From assembly GCA_011009095.1 (NCBI GenBank), contig VTPC01089971.1, positions 354,969 through 418,968 of the forward strand: 64,000 nt of DNA. The letters run 5' to 3'. This DNA is from Ignelater luminosus (Eukaryota; Arthropoda; Insecta; Coleoptera; Elateridae). The notes beneath the pieces are model-generated. The model searched no databases, was not told the origin of the DNA, and saw only the letters and a list, made by a program, of their open reading frames with translations. Position numbers and translations under genes: made by a program. Shown piece after piece: positions 1 to 12,140 of the stretch (position 1 is the first letter of the stretch; each line of letters starts with the position of its first letter).

Positions 1-966
1 AGTGAAAACCGATTTTAAAGCGTTTTTCTTTGAGGCAATTAAATTCTCTTGCATAAAATTATAATCATTTCTAATTAAACTTAAAAAGGTAATTCCAGAA
101 TTAAGTTCTGGTTTGAAAGCTAGCTACAAATCAGATTAGAAACTTTATAATTATTTGTTCAGTTAATATTGTAAAAGGTGTAGGAGTTAAAAGTTTTTCC
201 AACGATGCTGCGATGTTTTAAATGCAGCCGTTCCTTAATTAATTGAGATTTGTTAAAAAAACTTGTTGGAGGATTGTAAATTAAATTAACAAGATGTTTT
301 CAAAATCAGTCATGCAGAAAGTTTTCAAGATTCAACATCAAACAAATTGGATGTTAGGCAACAGTTAAAAAATTTAATATGGTAGTTATAAGTAACAACA
401 GTATATACGCCTACCATTCTTTGAGCGATGATGAGTAAAATTAAAAGTTGGAATAAATTAACGTGATTTTAAAAAAGAGAAAGAAATGCTTTATAAAAAC
501 CTTTCATGAAAGTATCATGTTGAAGGTATGTTTATGAATAAAAATTTTAGGCTGTCGTTATGGTGGAAAGAGAAAGCAAGAAATCTAACAAACCTGACCG
601 TTTAAAAGCTGTACGAAATTAAACAGAAAGAACTTATATTAAATTATCATTAGAAAGTAATAATTTATAAATAGTGACGTTTGCAATTTTCCCATACATG
701 CGGCAGATGAATGAGGCGATGAATCACATTGTCACGCAACCTATAGTTAAATTTGCCAAAACCTTCACCAAAGCTGTTGAAAATATTTTCGTGGCTGTAG
801 ACATTAATTTATTTACATTAGTATATTTTTTATGTCTAGTTCCACATGATACACTCATAATAAAAATCCGAACTTCAGATAATTATTATTTATGTAAACT
901 GGATATTGATGACTCTCATTGGCTGCTATATACTATGAGAAACCTAAATTACAAAAACAAAACTAC
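1..966. other. AT-rich non-coding stretch
   Basis: No recognisable gene. The longest open frame (674-1006, plus) starts at GTG, has no recognisable domain, and runs into the inverted repeat that follows. I treat it as chance. Confidence 0.5.
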
Positions 967-1169
967 ACTGGAATCCAAAAGTTTAAGACCACTCATGTTT
1001 TTTTAGACATAAATTAGTACTGATTAAATCTGAACACAAATATTTATTAACACATAGTACAAAACAACTTGGCCTTGGATTACGTGTTAATAAATATTTG
1101 TAGTCAGATTTAATCAGTACTTATTGATATCTGAAAAATATAGGCGGTCTCAAACTTTTGGATTCCAGT
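967..1169. mobile_element. Foldback/MITE-like inverted-repeat element, about 203 bp
   Basis: The two halves are imperfect reverse complements. The left half begins ACTGGAATCCAAAAGTTT and the right half ends with its complement. The inner 38-base arms (about 1015-1052 and 1085-1122) are almost perfectly complementary around a loop of about 32 bases. There is no coding capacity. The outer sequence (CAAAAGTTTGAGACC type) resembles ends of Tc1/mariner-related MITEs, but the family is not proven. Confidence 0.7.
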
Positions 1170-2065
1170 TGCCTTGCGACAATCCGAGTTGTTTATAATC
1201 AACCACAACTTAAAGTAATAATAATAGTTAGTAATAAACAGTAATAAAAGTAAAAGTGATTTAAAGATTTTCTGAAAAATGGATATGATAACCGGTGCCT
1301 AGCGAGTTGCATGCAGTTGTCAGCAAATGTATGAATCAGATAAACATGTTTGTATTCGTATTGTAAGACTGCAATTGTTGCAGCCCGCTAAATCTCGAGG
1401 TTGCTAATCACTGGCTCGACGTAACAATTTATCTTTCATATTTCAACAGGTAGCTTATATTCAATCTACCAGTCTCGAATTGACGTGACCATGATAGGAG
1501 AATCTTTATTTGGTATTACATGAATACAGGAAACGGTGCAAGTTATACAAACAAAGTTTTATTCATGATATTCTCTATTAGAGTGACTTTTATACTACCA
1601 ATATGTAACAGGCCAAAATGACTAAAACTTATTATTGTATTGCTGTTAAATCTGCACATTTAACAGTTTGAAGCTAGTTATTCTGTTCGTCGTAAGATTG
1701 GTTGTAGTTAATTAACTTCAATATTACAGTAGACCGCGTTGGTACACTGGAAAGTATTTTCTAGCTCCCAAACAGATAAACTTCTTAATCGGTGGTAAGT
1801 AACTTCAATTTAAAATGATGTTGGCTGTTTCGTATAAACCATGGTGTGCTGCATAGTATACTAGCAGTTTTATTGGGTGAAAGTTGTATCGTGTTGATGT
1901 TGGTTTTAGACGTCGTTTCCCATATTGTACTAACATAGTTATTTAACAGGTTTATGCTTCTGAAATTATTGTATTTCCTGTTGATCTATGTATTTGGAAG
2001 TTAGAGGGATTTAGATATTTACCTAATATACATATTTTGCGCCGAGTCTTGTTAGAATTTATATG
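1170..2065. other. Non-coding stretch
   Basis: I see no gene, RNA gene or repeat that I can support here. Confidence 0.4.
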
Positions 2066-2270
2066 CAGGGAAGTTCAAGCCCACTAGGCACAACGAAAAT
2101 CCCCCTTTCACTTGCTGTGCACCCATTTCATTTTTAATGCTTATCAATTCGTCTGTTTCCAAGGCAGCGTATTTTCATTTCTAGCATTCTATGTCGTTTT
2201 TAATACAGGTGACTCCAATGTACTCTTTCCAATCAACGCAATATATGCTTAGTGGGCTTGAACTCTCCTA
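2066..2270. mobile_element. Small MITE with about 20-bp terminal inverted repeats
   Basis: The left end reads AGGGAAGTTCAAGCCCACTA and the right end carries the near-perfect complement TAGTGGGCTTGAACTCTCCT. TA-rich bases flank both ends, consistent with a TA target duplication. The interior is non-coding. The family is not assignable by eye. Confidence 0.65.
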
Positions 2271-3162
2271 TAGGTACACCCACCAGTTTTGTACCACTTT
2301 TCTAATTGCGTTACAGCCACTTTTATTATATTTTAAGCTTCTTTATATTACTGGTTTGAAATATTAAATCAACATCATACGCAAAGGTGATTATTTCTGC
2401 ATTATCTGATTATGGTATATCATGTGCAGAGTAGCGCTCTTAACACTGAGCCCTACCTGAAATGTCATTTCCTTAGTAAATGCGACCATGGATACTAAAT
2501 AGTCTGAGACTGCTACCATCAATAGTTAAATTGCAATCTTTTGTGCCACAGTTTGTGAAATGCTTTGGTTACACTAGAACCAGGTGTTGTTTACACTCAA
2601 AGCCAAACTCATAATGAGAGTTTGATTATTATATGCAATTGATTAATCGTCAAGGGATTAGACTTGAAACCAAACTGGTGTTGCGGTATTACTTCTTTAT
2701 CTAGAAAATTGCTTTTTCTAGTAACTTTCCAAGCTAATTGGTCTCTAATTGTCTTTTTGATATTTAGTTTTACTGGATTTGCGAAACAATACGGTTCGTT
2801 CTAAGCAGTTTTAAAATAACTCCACAGGTTTGAAAAGTTTTCTTCCTTGCAGCTAATGTCCAAATGTACCAAAAGAAATGGTGAGATTATGACGAAAAAT
2901 GGATATTTTGGGCTTTAAAGAAGAACCCACTTTTTGTATAGACCACTAGTACGTATTACTGTTTTTTCAAATAAACAAATTTATGTAGAGATGACTCATG
3001 CCCGATGGTGGAACTGCAAGCCCAATAATTATGAAAGAAATATTCCTATTCTTTAACGTTAAATTTTATATTGATTTTTGGACGTATTAAGATAAGAATT
3101 CAAAAACACCACTAAAAATTAGAAACACGCACGAATGACACAGAAATCAAATAACAGTTTTT
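2271..3162. other. Non-coding stretch
   Basis: Nothing recognisable between two MITE-like elements. Confidence 0.4.
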
Positions 3163-4167
3163 AGTCCAGTCAATGAATGCCCTAAAGCGGATTGTAGAGA
3201 ACATGGAATGGGGGAAAATTTTTCTCTTAAGGAATGTGTTGGGGGTAGTTAGGAAGCAAAAATACTAAAAGTCCCCGCCCCTAGCTCTGCCGCTTCAGCA
3301 GGGTAGGGGGGTGGAAAGGTCCCTCTTTCCGGTTTCTTGCCTACAACTCGGAAACGGTGCGTCGTACGGTAAGACGTATTCCCTACAAAATAAAAGATAA
3401 TTAAATTTCCTACAAGACTGTTTATATTTATTTTCTTTCTATTTGTTATAGTTTCCGAGATATTTGCCAGCGAAGATCTATAATTTTCGAAAAACTTTTT
3501 TGCCTCACATTTTTCATTAAACTTGTCCTTCTAACTCCCCAGCCTTATGTTTTACAGAAAAGTCGTCAGACAGAAAGTTGTAGAGCATTGAGTCTTCTTT
3601 AGAAATATGTAATAGTTACTAATTTATCTTCTACAGGTCAGAGGTTACAGCAATTTGAAGTTTTTGGATACATTTCGTGATTTCTCAAGAAAAGTCAATG
3701 AATGCCCAAAAGGGGGTTGTAGAGGAATTCTTTTCTTAAGGAACATGTTGCGGGTAGTAAGGAGGCAAAGATACTAAAAGTCCCCGCCCCTAGCCATACC
3801 GCTTTAGAGGGGGGTGGAAAGGTCCCTTTTGTAGGTTTTTCGCTTATTACTCGGAAATGTTGTGTCGTACGGTAAAACGTATTCCCAAAAATTCTAGATT
3901 TGCACTGGCGAATATCTCGGAAACTATAACACATAGGAAGAAAATGAATATAAACATTCTTGTAAGAAATTTAATTGTCTTGTATTTTGTAAAGAATACT
4001 CTTCACCGTACAACGCCCCATGTCCGAGTTATAAGCGAAAAACCGACAAAAGGGATCTCTCCACCACCCCAAAGCGGTAGGGCTCGGGGCGGGGACTTTT
4101 AGTATCTTTACCTCCTTACTACCTGCAATATATTACATAACCTCTTCGTTGACTGGACTATTTCCGC
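3163..4167. mobile_element. Composite foldback element with three copies of one unit
   Basis: The element starts TAGTCCAGTCAATGAATGCC and ends with the complement (TTGACTGGACTA). A unit containing AAAGTCCCCGCCCCTAGC, a GGGGTGGAAAGGTCCC stretch and a TCGTACGGTAA motif occurs directly at about 3163-3480 and 3694-3900. It occurs inverted at about 3905-4167. Short open frames across it (for example 3695-3934 minus and 3857-4102 plus) arise from the repeat and are not genes. It is a non-autonomous DNA element, probably one copy nested in another. Confidence 0.7.
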
Positions 4168-7100
4168 CCAACTGAGCTTATAAAAATGACACCAGAATTT
4201 ACATCCAAGTTTTTAAATTTCTTCTATATCTGAATAAAAAGTCTCTCGAAAGTAACTAGAACTTAAACTAAAATTGCCAAGATTTGCCTTTTTTTCAAAA
4301 CCTACTCTTGTTGGAAATTAGACCAAGGACGGGTTTTATTAAATTCAAGTAATCTGCACAGTAATTTACATACAGGATGCTAGTAAATAGCACTGAACAA
4401 CTAACAAAGTAAATTTTGGATGACTAAACAAATAGCGTTTCAAAGGAAACGTACGGCAAATTTGTTTTCGTTATGGAGTTATCGGCCTTCCTAGTTACGT
4501 ACCTATAGACATGTTAATTTTGAAGATAAAAATTCATATTAAAAAATAGTTGTTTGTTTTAAACTTACTTTTAATTACGCTAGGTGCAGTTTGACTATTA
4601 CATTAGAAGAAAAGCTACAGAAATTGCCTATCTTTCTTAAGAAAGTAGCATACTAAACTACTTTAATTCAGGAAATAGGTCAGCAGCAATATGTTGATTT
4701 GATCCTCTTAATGGGAGGCAGATACTGCAGAGTGTTATTTCACGTTCTGCAAAATAAAATTCTGACTTTTCAGTAACATTTTGATACGTTCTAAACGTAT
4801 AGTCCGAGAATCAGAAACTATTCAAGAAAACTTGTACTAGCTACGTACTATCTTTGAAGGGCTATAACCAGACCAGGACGCAAATCGAATATACATTCAT
4901 TGGAACTCTTCACCTTATTTTAAGCCAAATAATACATGATTATTTGATGATTGAATTTTAGACATTCTGTATATATAATATTTATTACATATGTTTAAAA
5001 GATCATGTACTGCGTGTAAGATGCTTAACCTAATGTAGTAATGTAGCAAGAACACAGTCAGAGAATGAGAACATTAGCAGTATAGAGAGTTTACTATTTT
5101 ATTACTTTTAGTTAAGCTGTACTTTGACGCTGACACAACACCTTTCGCTCATAGCGAGTTAGTTACGACAACAGTTAGTTAGTTACTTCTCCTACTACAT
5201 AGAAAAGTTTCCCGAGTTGAAACTCGAGAAGAAACACGTTTGTATGTCAGTCAAGGCTCGCCGCAAAATGTTTTGTTTATTTTGTTGACCAGTAGCGTGC
5301 TCTATTGCATTCATACAGTGGTTAAACAATCTAAAGTCCCTGATCTTCGATTACTTTTATGCACGGATTCCACTAAAGTCTTTGTGCGTGACGCGATTAG
5401 GAATAGAATATTGTATTTCGTTTTGACTGTTGCATAGCATATTCATTACATTTAGCATTTCAAAGACAAGATTACTATGGCTTATGAGAAGAAGATATAC
5501 TGCATGACTAGATGACATGGATTGTCATTACAATGACAACAAGACAGTAATCGCCACGTTTCGATTTATACCATTAAGACTATCTTTAGTAAAAATAAAA
5601 GTCGTGTGGATACTCAGGTGACATTCTAATACTCTCTTGTTCCCCAAACAACAGAGTAGTGTTGTGACTATACTTTTTGCGTAAACTTTTCCAGTAGACG
5701 TTTTTCAGTTTTGCAGAAAAAGAATGTTTGAAGCAGTTGAGAAAATCCAGATGGGCATGACCTTTTAAAAAGTAAGTTTTTGTGAACATGTGGGTATCTG
5801 AGAAATCACTGGAGCAATATTCTGTGTTGGCAGCTGCTAAAATGCGACGACTGTGTCCAAAGTAGATCTGCCTTTTTGATCTTTTTTTAAGTAAGTTTCT
5901 CAGGCTAATTAGGTTTTTGACGAAAAGTTATTCAAGGCGACAAGGCATTGCTTTTTAAGAAGATTGAAAACCTTTGTTTTTAATTTCAAACCAAATTCTA
6001 GATATTGATAAAACATTTTGTGATAATTCGATTTATTTGAGTTGGTGAGACTTTTTGGGATTACCAAACAAACTTAAGTTTACTCTAACAGGATCTAACA
6101 GTTACGATTTTTGGAATATAACAGTTTAGATTACGGCAAAAGAAATGTGCAACATAACCATTCGAAAATGCAAAATAAGTTAAATAACTGTTTTTTCGCA
6201 TTACATTACAAAGATTGTACACTAAAGATACATATTTCTGAAGAAATCTTTAATAATAATTAAATGTCTGCTTATCATTTTTATGTTTCTTTCAAACATC
6301 ATTTTTACTGTGCGGTTTCATACAACTGCGTTAAAGAAAAGTTATCGATGCACTGAAATTTTTCTGTGTTTCTCCATGGAAACGAGTAGATGAAGCATAA
6401 CTTACAATTACATGATGAATCGTTTAGTTTTAATCAGTGGTGCTCCAAACATGAAATTAGATAATATTGTTGAAGGGATGACTTGTATGAACTCACTAAC
6501 TTTACTAAACACATTATGTATTTATGTACATAGTAGGTAGTATAAAACAATAAAAATTTAAAAATTCGGTTAAAAACTGCAATGCTTAAGGTTGAATAAC
6601 TGTTTCTGAAACGTAAAAATATAATTTCAGATAAAATACTTATTAATAAGGAGGTTATCTGCTTAAAAATATTTTTTGCCATATCAATAAATTAAATAAA
6701 ATCTCAGGCCAGATAGTTTAGCTTAGAGAATATTAAGAAAGGTTGTCTCTGGATATGACAGCCTTTGTGTTTCTTTAAATGGAATCTTTAAATTGCTGTA
6801 TTGTTTTAAAAATTAATTTTACGCAACAGATAATAAATATTAATAAAATATAAAGACCTTTTGTATTTTTCTTATTTCATGTTTAGATTTTGCAAGTCAC
6901 CTTATGTTTCAAGTTAAAAAGCATTATAGATACTATATACTAATCTATTATTAACACAGTTGGTTGTCACACTACTGTAATAGACCAATGATTAGCTTTT
7001 CAGCTTCTCTTGAGCAACAAGTGTAGTATACAAAAAGCAAAATCGTTCAAGCAGAGAGTTAAGAAATAATCTCTTAAAAGCTATTTTGGACTTTCACTTA

Positions 7101-8825
7101 AAAAGAAAAATATCTCACACTTGAGAAGCGAGAATAAAAAAATTATGAAATGTCTATACCCTCATACAACATTGCAGCAACAAGCTAATGATTGTAAAAT
7201 AGTATTTTTTTCCAAACGATGCAGTTTTTATTAACATTTGCATTCAAATCCAAAAATACAATTTATCTAAAGATTCATAAATCTTCAATTAGTGGTAAGC
7301 TAGGGTTAGTTACAAGTTATTACGCTAGCAAGTCTGTAAAGTTTGTTTCCAATTAATAGTTTATGAGAAAACAACTCCTACACCTTTATGTGTACTAACA
7401 GTCGTTAAATGTTTACCTACATTCGCATGCCGTATTTAAATTTAGTTGAACGATTTACCTTTACAGCTTTTCATATAAATCATGTATGTATTTTTGTTAT
7501 TTTTATATCTGCCTATTTATAAATCAACAATATAAATAAAAATAAAAAAGAAAGAAAAATAAGCCAGAAAAGTTTTAAATTCTAATTAGAATATTGGAAA
7601 AAACTTTTTAAAAAAAACGACGATTGATTAGAAACTTCCTTGAAGCGAGGTTTTGCTGTAGAATTTAGAACTTGCCTGCAAAGGTTTTCCAGATAAGTAG
7701 TTTACAAGTGGAATTTAAAAGTTCTGATTACTTGTTATTAAAAGTTCTGAGGTTTCTCTGTTTTTCTAAATCATATTTTTGTGAGAATCTTATAGAATGT
7801 TATTTTATTAATATAATATTTGTCTAACATTTTTCTTTTATTTTTTCATTGTTGTTGAAAATATCTAGATGCGCAATCTTTAAAATTAAGAGCATGTTGC
7901 GTGAAATTACTTTGGAAATCCTATAGTCTATTTAAAGTTCTTGAATATTTTTTCACAAGATTTATATAAAAGGTAAGATGAAACATTCACATCCAGTATA
8001 GAATATATTCAACAAAATTCTGCAATCAGTTCCTTGTTAACTTGAGCAATTAGCAAAAGACACAATGTGAACTGAAAAAAGTTTCAATATTCGAACGTAG
8101 TTTATGTTCATGTAGAAACATCCATTATTTTTAACCATGCAAACATCTTCCAACAGAAATTACCACTGCTGACAAACAGCATTGCCAACAAACCTTTGAT
8201 GGTTTCAAAACTTGCCTTTGAAAAGACGTGATATATTTATCTTTAAATAAACATCATAGTTACAAGTATCGACTATCAACAACTATGAAACTACATAACA
8301 TAAATCAAATAAATTAGAAAACCGAAATAAATAGGAAATGCGTTAGGCTTCCACTCTTTAATTCTATTTACTTTATTATGTTTCGAGACATTTTTGAAAG
8401 AATCTAATTTAGAGGGTGTCACAGTAATGCACTTCAGTAATTATTGGAAGAGAGTAGGTAGCTGATAACAAACACTCCATGTGACCACCACTTAAGACTA
8501 CAACACTAATGGTCCTGGCCACAATCAAGATAGGAGACATAAATCAACTCGAATATACGATCACGAGAAAATAAAGATAAGAAGAAAACATTGAACTTAG
8601 AATTAAAAATTATAAATTTGGATCTGAATATTTAACGTGCATTAAAGGTTTCAAAATGTAAAATACGTTTTTTTAACAAGGATTGTGTTTTGCTGAAAGC
8701 TTTTTTCTAATTAATCAGTGTCAAGTTATAATCTCATTTCATTTATAACAAGCAAGTTTAAATTACTGATTTTAACAATAAAGATTTCTTGTTTACATAA
8801 GCAAAAACGATTTATGAAATACGTT
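4168..8825. other. Long AT-rich non-coding stretch
   Basis: No supported gene. Open frames are short, lysine/phenylalanine-rich and without domains. This may be intronic or intergenic DNA upstream of the receptor exon at 16.9 kb. Confidence 0.4.
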
Positions 8826-9125
8826 CATCCAACATTACAGCCGCCGCGTTGTCCGCCGTCTGTTTCCATCGCTAATGAACAAAACCACTCTCACGCAGAG
8901 ATCTCTCCTTTTCCAAATCAACAATGCGACACAGAGAACAAACAACGATACTTGGTTTAAACATCTTTATCCTACCATTTTCCATATCTTAGCGTGGAAA
9001 GATCCTTTGTGGCCTTCCACGCACGTGCCGGTCTAAGCTAATAATGACACGACCGCCAAGATGCTGTTTGCCCCATTAATTTACTTTGTGTAACACAGCC
9101 TTCATCATTATGGTTACTATTAGCA
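8826..9125. promoter_or_regulatory. GC-richer non-coding island, possible conserved element
   Basis: This block is clearly richer in GC than its surroundings and has no convincing open frame in either direction. It contains an 8-bp stem (GCGTGGAA at 8992-8999 and TTCCACGC at 9015-9022) and a homeodomain-like CCATTAATTTA. A cis-regulatory role is inference; no transcript evidence is visible. Confidence 0.25.
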
Positions 9126-10600
9126 CTATTCTCTCAAAACCAACGCAATTTACGCACTGATTGTCTTGTATCTAGCTCTAATTGATGACATCCAATTAGT
9201 ATGGCTGTTTTTTTTAGAATGGAAACATCTTGCAATAATAACGCCTTCTCCGAGACAACACTATGACTTAAAATAAATTTTATAAAACATCCAATTAAAT
9301 GATTTAGTGCTAAGTAATCAATACTATGTAAAAAGATATTCCATTTCAAAAATGTTACTATTTTCAGATTTCATGAAACGTGCTTTTTTGTCTTTTAAAT
9401 TACTCCATTGTCATATTCTTTTTATTTTTGTAAAATTCACACTTGTTCGACATTTTCTGGTTTCCTGTAAAACTTGCTGTGTTAACAGCTGTAGGTGCTT
9501 TTTCGTGTAGTGGATCGTTTGTGTATACCTTGCAATGGAAGGGAATATCGTACCATAACTTACTAAATAAAAATGTAAGAAAATAGGTTATATTAAAGTG
9601 CAACATCTTATGTGTTAAAGTTGAATGACTTTCAGAAAAATATTTTGACATTCTGCACTTAACAAAAAATTGTATTACAGTTGTTTTGAACTGCTTACCT
9701 GCTTTTAACGCAAAGAGAAAACATTCGGCCGAAACCAGCAGAAAAGCAAATAATAAAAATCTATAATAATACCAAACAAAGGACAAACAAGACTTCAACA
9801 TTCAATTCAAAAGGTAATTTGAGGCGCTGAACTTTTAACTTCCAGTCAAAACAACTAAGACTAATTCTCATACATAATTAAGTTAGTATCCTAAAAGCAA
9901 TTTTTACCGTATTGTAAATTCCGGATACTTCTATCCTAGAAATAGAATCTACGACAAAGACAACCCCTTTTATGATGCAATAGATTTAAATTTAAAAGTA
10001 GTTTTTGATATTCAATAGAAAAAGGAAGCTGAACTGCTGACAACAAGAATTCTTTATATTTTTATAAACGTTTAACGACATGAAGTTTATTATTTTCTGC
10101 AATTTAATAATAAAAATGCCGTAACGTTAGAAGAAAATTTTATTGTCCGCAAAACATATTATAATATTAGCTGCTATAAATGCAAAAACAAAATTTATTA
10201 TCACTAGAGCTGTACAGATTGACGGTAATAAAATTATATTATCTTATTTCAGGCATTCCTATAAAGACTACCTAAATATTGTTGCTGTTAAACCAAGAAC
10301 GTGCATTATGGAACGTCCCGACTATACGGTACCTCCTCAACTACTACAGCTATCGAGATAAGAAAAGAAATCTTGTTTATTTTTCAAAAGAAAAGATGGA
10401 AATACCTAATGCCAATATGACCTAGAAACTTTACTTTTTAGGCGTAAATAGAAGACCTAAATATTTGATTAAACGTGTAACTTAATCTCTCGTTAAAGGA
10501 ACTTGCATTTAAACTAAGACCTTTTTTGACCTTAGCCCGGATAGTCTCAGAGGGTGGCCTTGAGCGTGCGATAAGAAAGTTATATATATGTTGCCGGCAA
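9126..10600. other. AT-rich non-coding stretch
   Basis: No supported feature. The 133-codon open frame at 9400-9801 (minus) shows no recognisable domain. Confidence 0.4.
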
Positions 10601-10612
10601 AGTATATAATTC

Positions 10613-10751
10613 AGGCATTCTATAGAAAACATAGGTATTCTATAGAATGACTAACTATTTCAGGCAGTGTGTGAAATCTTTTTAAATTCAAATATTTCTA
10701 TATTCTTTACCTAGTCATTTTATAGAATGCTTGGGAATTTTATAGAATGCC
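10613..10751. repeat. Inverted repeat built from TATAGAATG motifs
   Basis: The left arm (about 10613-10652) holds two ATTCTATAGAA-type palindromes followed by TGACTA. The right arm (about 10713-10751) is the approximate complement, TAGTCATTTTATAGAATGCT onward. It lies just beyond the 3' end of the integrase remnant on the minus strand and could be part of that element's end. Confidence 0.55.
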
Positions 10752-10874
10752 TTTAATACACCAGGAAAGGTATGAAATGACAAATATAAATCAAACTCTT
10801 ATTCGATTTAAAAAATATTTTGCTTAAGACACATCAAACGTGTACTTCTCAAAACTCTATGGGAACGGATTTTT

Positions 10875-12140
10875 CTATTTATTTTTGCAAGATAAACTTG
10901 AATGACATTCATTAGAAAAAAGTGCCTTTTTCTTAACGCACAAGCACTTCATTGTTTTATAGCTCGTTTTGCAACTGCATCTCAGAAATCCTTGACCCGT
11001 TGCGGTAGATTGCAAAGTTTCAACCGAACGTAAGGTAATTTCATTATCAGGAACATCTTTAATGTCCAAGACTACTTTCTGACAAACTGTAAACTGGGAG
11101 CTAGAATAAGGCGATTTAACAACTCCTTGCTTAGTACCAAGATGGTATAGTCCATCGTCTGTTTTATTTATGACAATAGCTAGAATATTCCGAGCATCAC
11201 TACGTCCCTTATTAACTTTTGGCACTGGAATCCTTACAGTTGTACCTACAGATACCGATGGAAATTTTTTTCACTATGTTTCAACATCCTTTCTGCTTGT
11301 TGTTTCAAGTTTTCTTTTGCAGAATGCCGATTTACAGCTGCTACAATAGTTCTCGAGCATATAGAACATAGAAACTGAGACTCATTACCCTCGTCATTAT
11401 TTCATTTTTCTGGCACAGCACAGATGGAACGAATGGTTTGGTTGCACTCTCCGCAAGACTGAGTTTCACTTGTCTCTTTGAAACATGCACAACATAAAGT
11501 ATTTGATGACTCATTAACTGTATCTACGTAGCTGAAGGTTGACTACGTGACTCGGGCGTTTTAGAGGTTAAATCCTGAGCAGGTTCATTTTGTGTATTAC
11601 CTCGATTAATATTATTGTTAATAACTCTCTCCAAATCTTCTTCACTCTCAAGATTTTGCGCAATTTCATTTGGTAATGTAACGTCTACTTTTATCTTACA
11701 TCCGAAATGAGCCTCGTAAGGTGTTTGTTGGATTCCAGAATGAAAAGCTCTACATTTTATGAGCTATACAAATTTTAAACCTTCATTCCAATGGCAAGCA
11801 GTATTATCTTGCAGCAATGTAGTCAACATGCTTTCGATACCTTGGTTCGCCCCCTCGACACTACCTTGGCTCTGAGAGTGTGCCATGCGCAATAGACATT
11901 AATAGATAGTACTACTTTAAATTATAAATAATCTGATTTGCAAATTCCCTGCTATCATCTAATTGGAGTATATCAGGGGCGCTAAATAGGGTAAAAATAT
12001 CTAATAAGACGTAAACTATTTCTTCTGCCCGTTTAGATTTAAGTCCTCGCAATACAACGAATACAGTATAAATTTGTATTCATCATCTGGGTGCGACTAA
12101 AAGTCGATCAATTCCACTTGACAACGGGAATTAAACTCCA
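10875..12140 (-). pseudogene. KRBA2-like DDE integrase remnant (transposon-derived)
   Basis: Reading the minus strand from about 12140 downward and allowing for breaks, the pieces follow the insect KRAB-A-domain-containing-2-like integrase. An aspartate in a VDLIDF-like segment (seen here as VELIDF) is followed by a segment on PDDEYKFIL, then a broken DNGREF-like region. Next come a HSQSQGSVEGANQ segment and IKCRAFHSGIQQTPYEAHFG (about 11700-11890). The only long open piece (10875-11225) has the cysteine-rich tail ending FSNECHSSLSCKNK that closes these proteins. Several stops and frameshifts separate the parts, so it is dead. Family assignment rests on remembered motifs; a Ginger- or Ty3-type integrase origin is an inference. 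Confidence 0.6.

Noticed and set aside
674..1006. 110-codon open frame on the plus strand
   Set aside because: It starts at GTG, has no domain and ends inside a foldback element; chance is the simpler explanation.
9400..9801. 133-codon open frame on the minus strand
   Set aside because: Hydrophobic, lysine/phenylalanine-rich composition typical of AT-rich non-coding DNA; no family resemblance or splice context.
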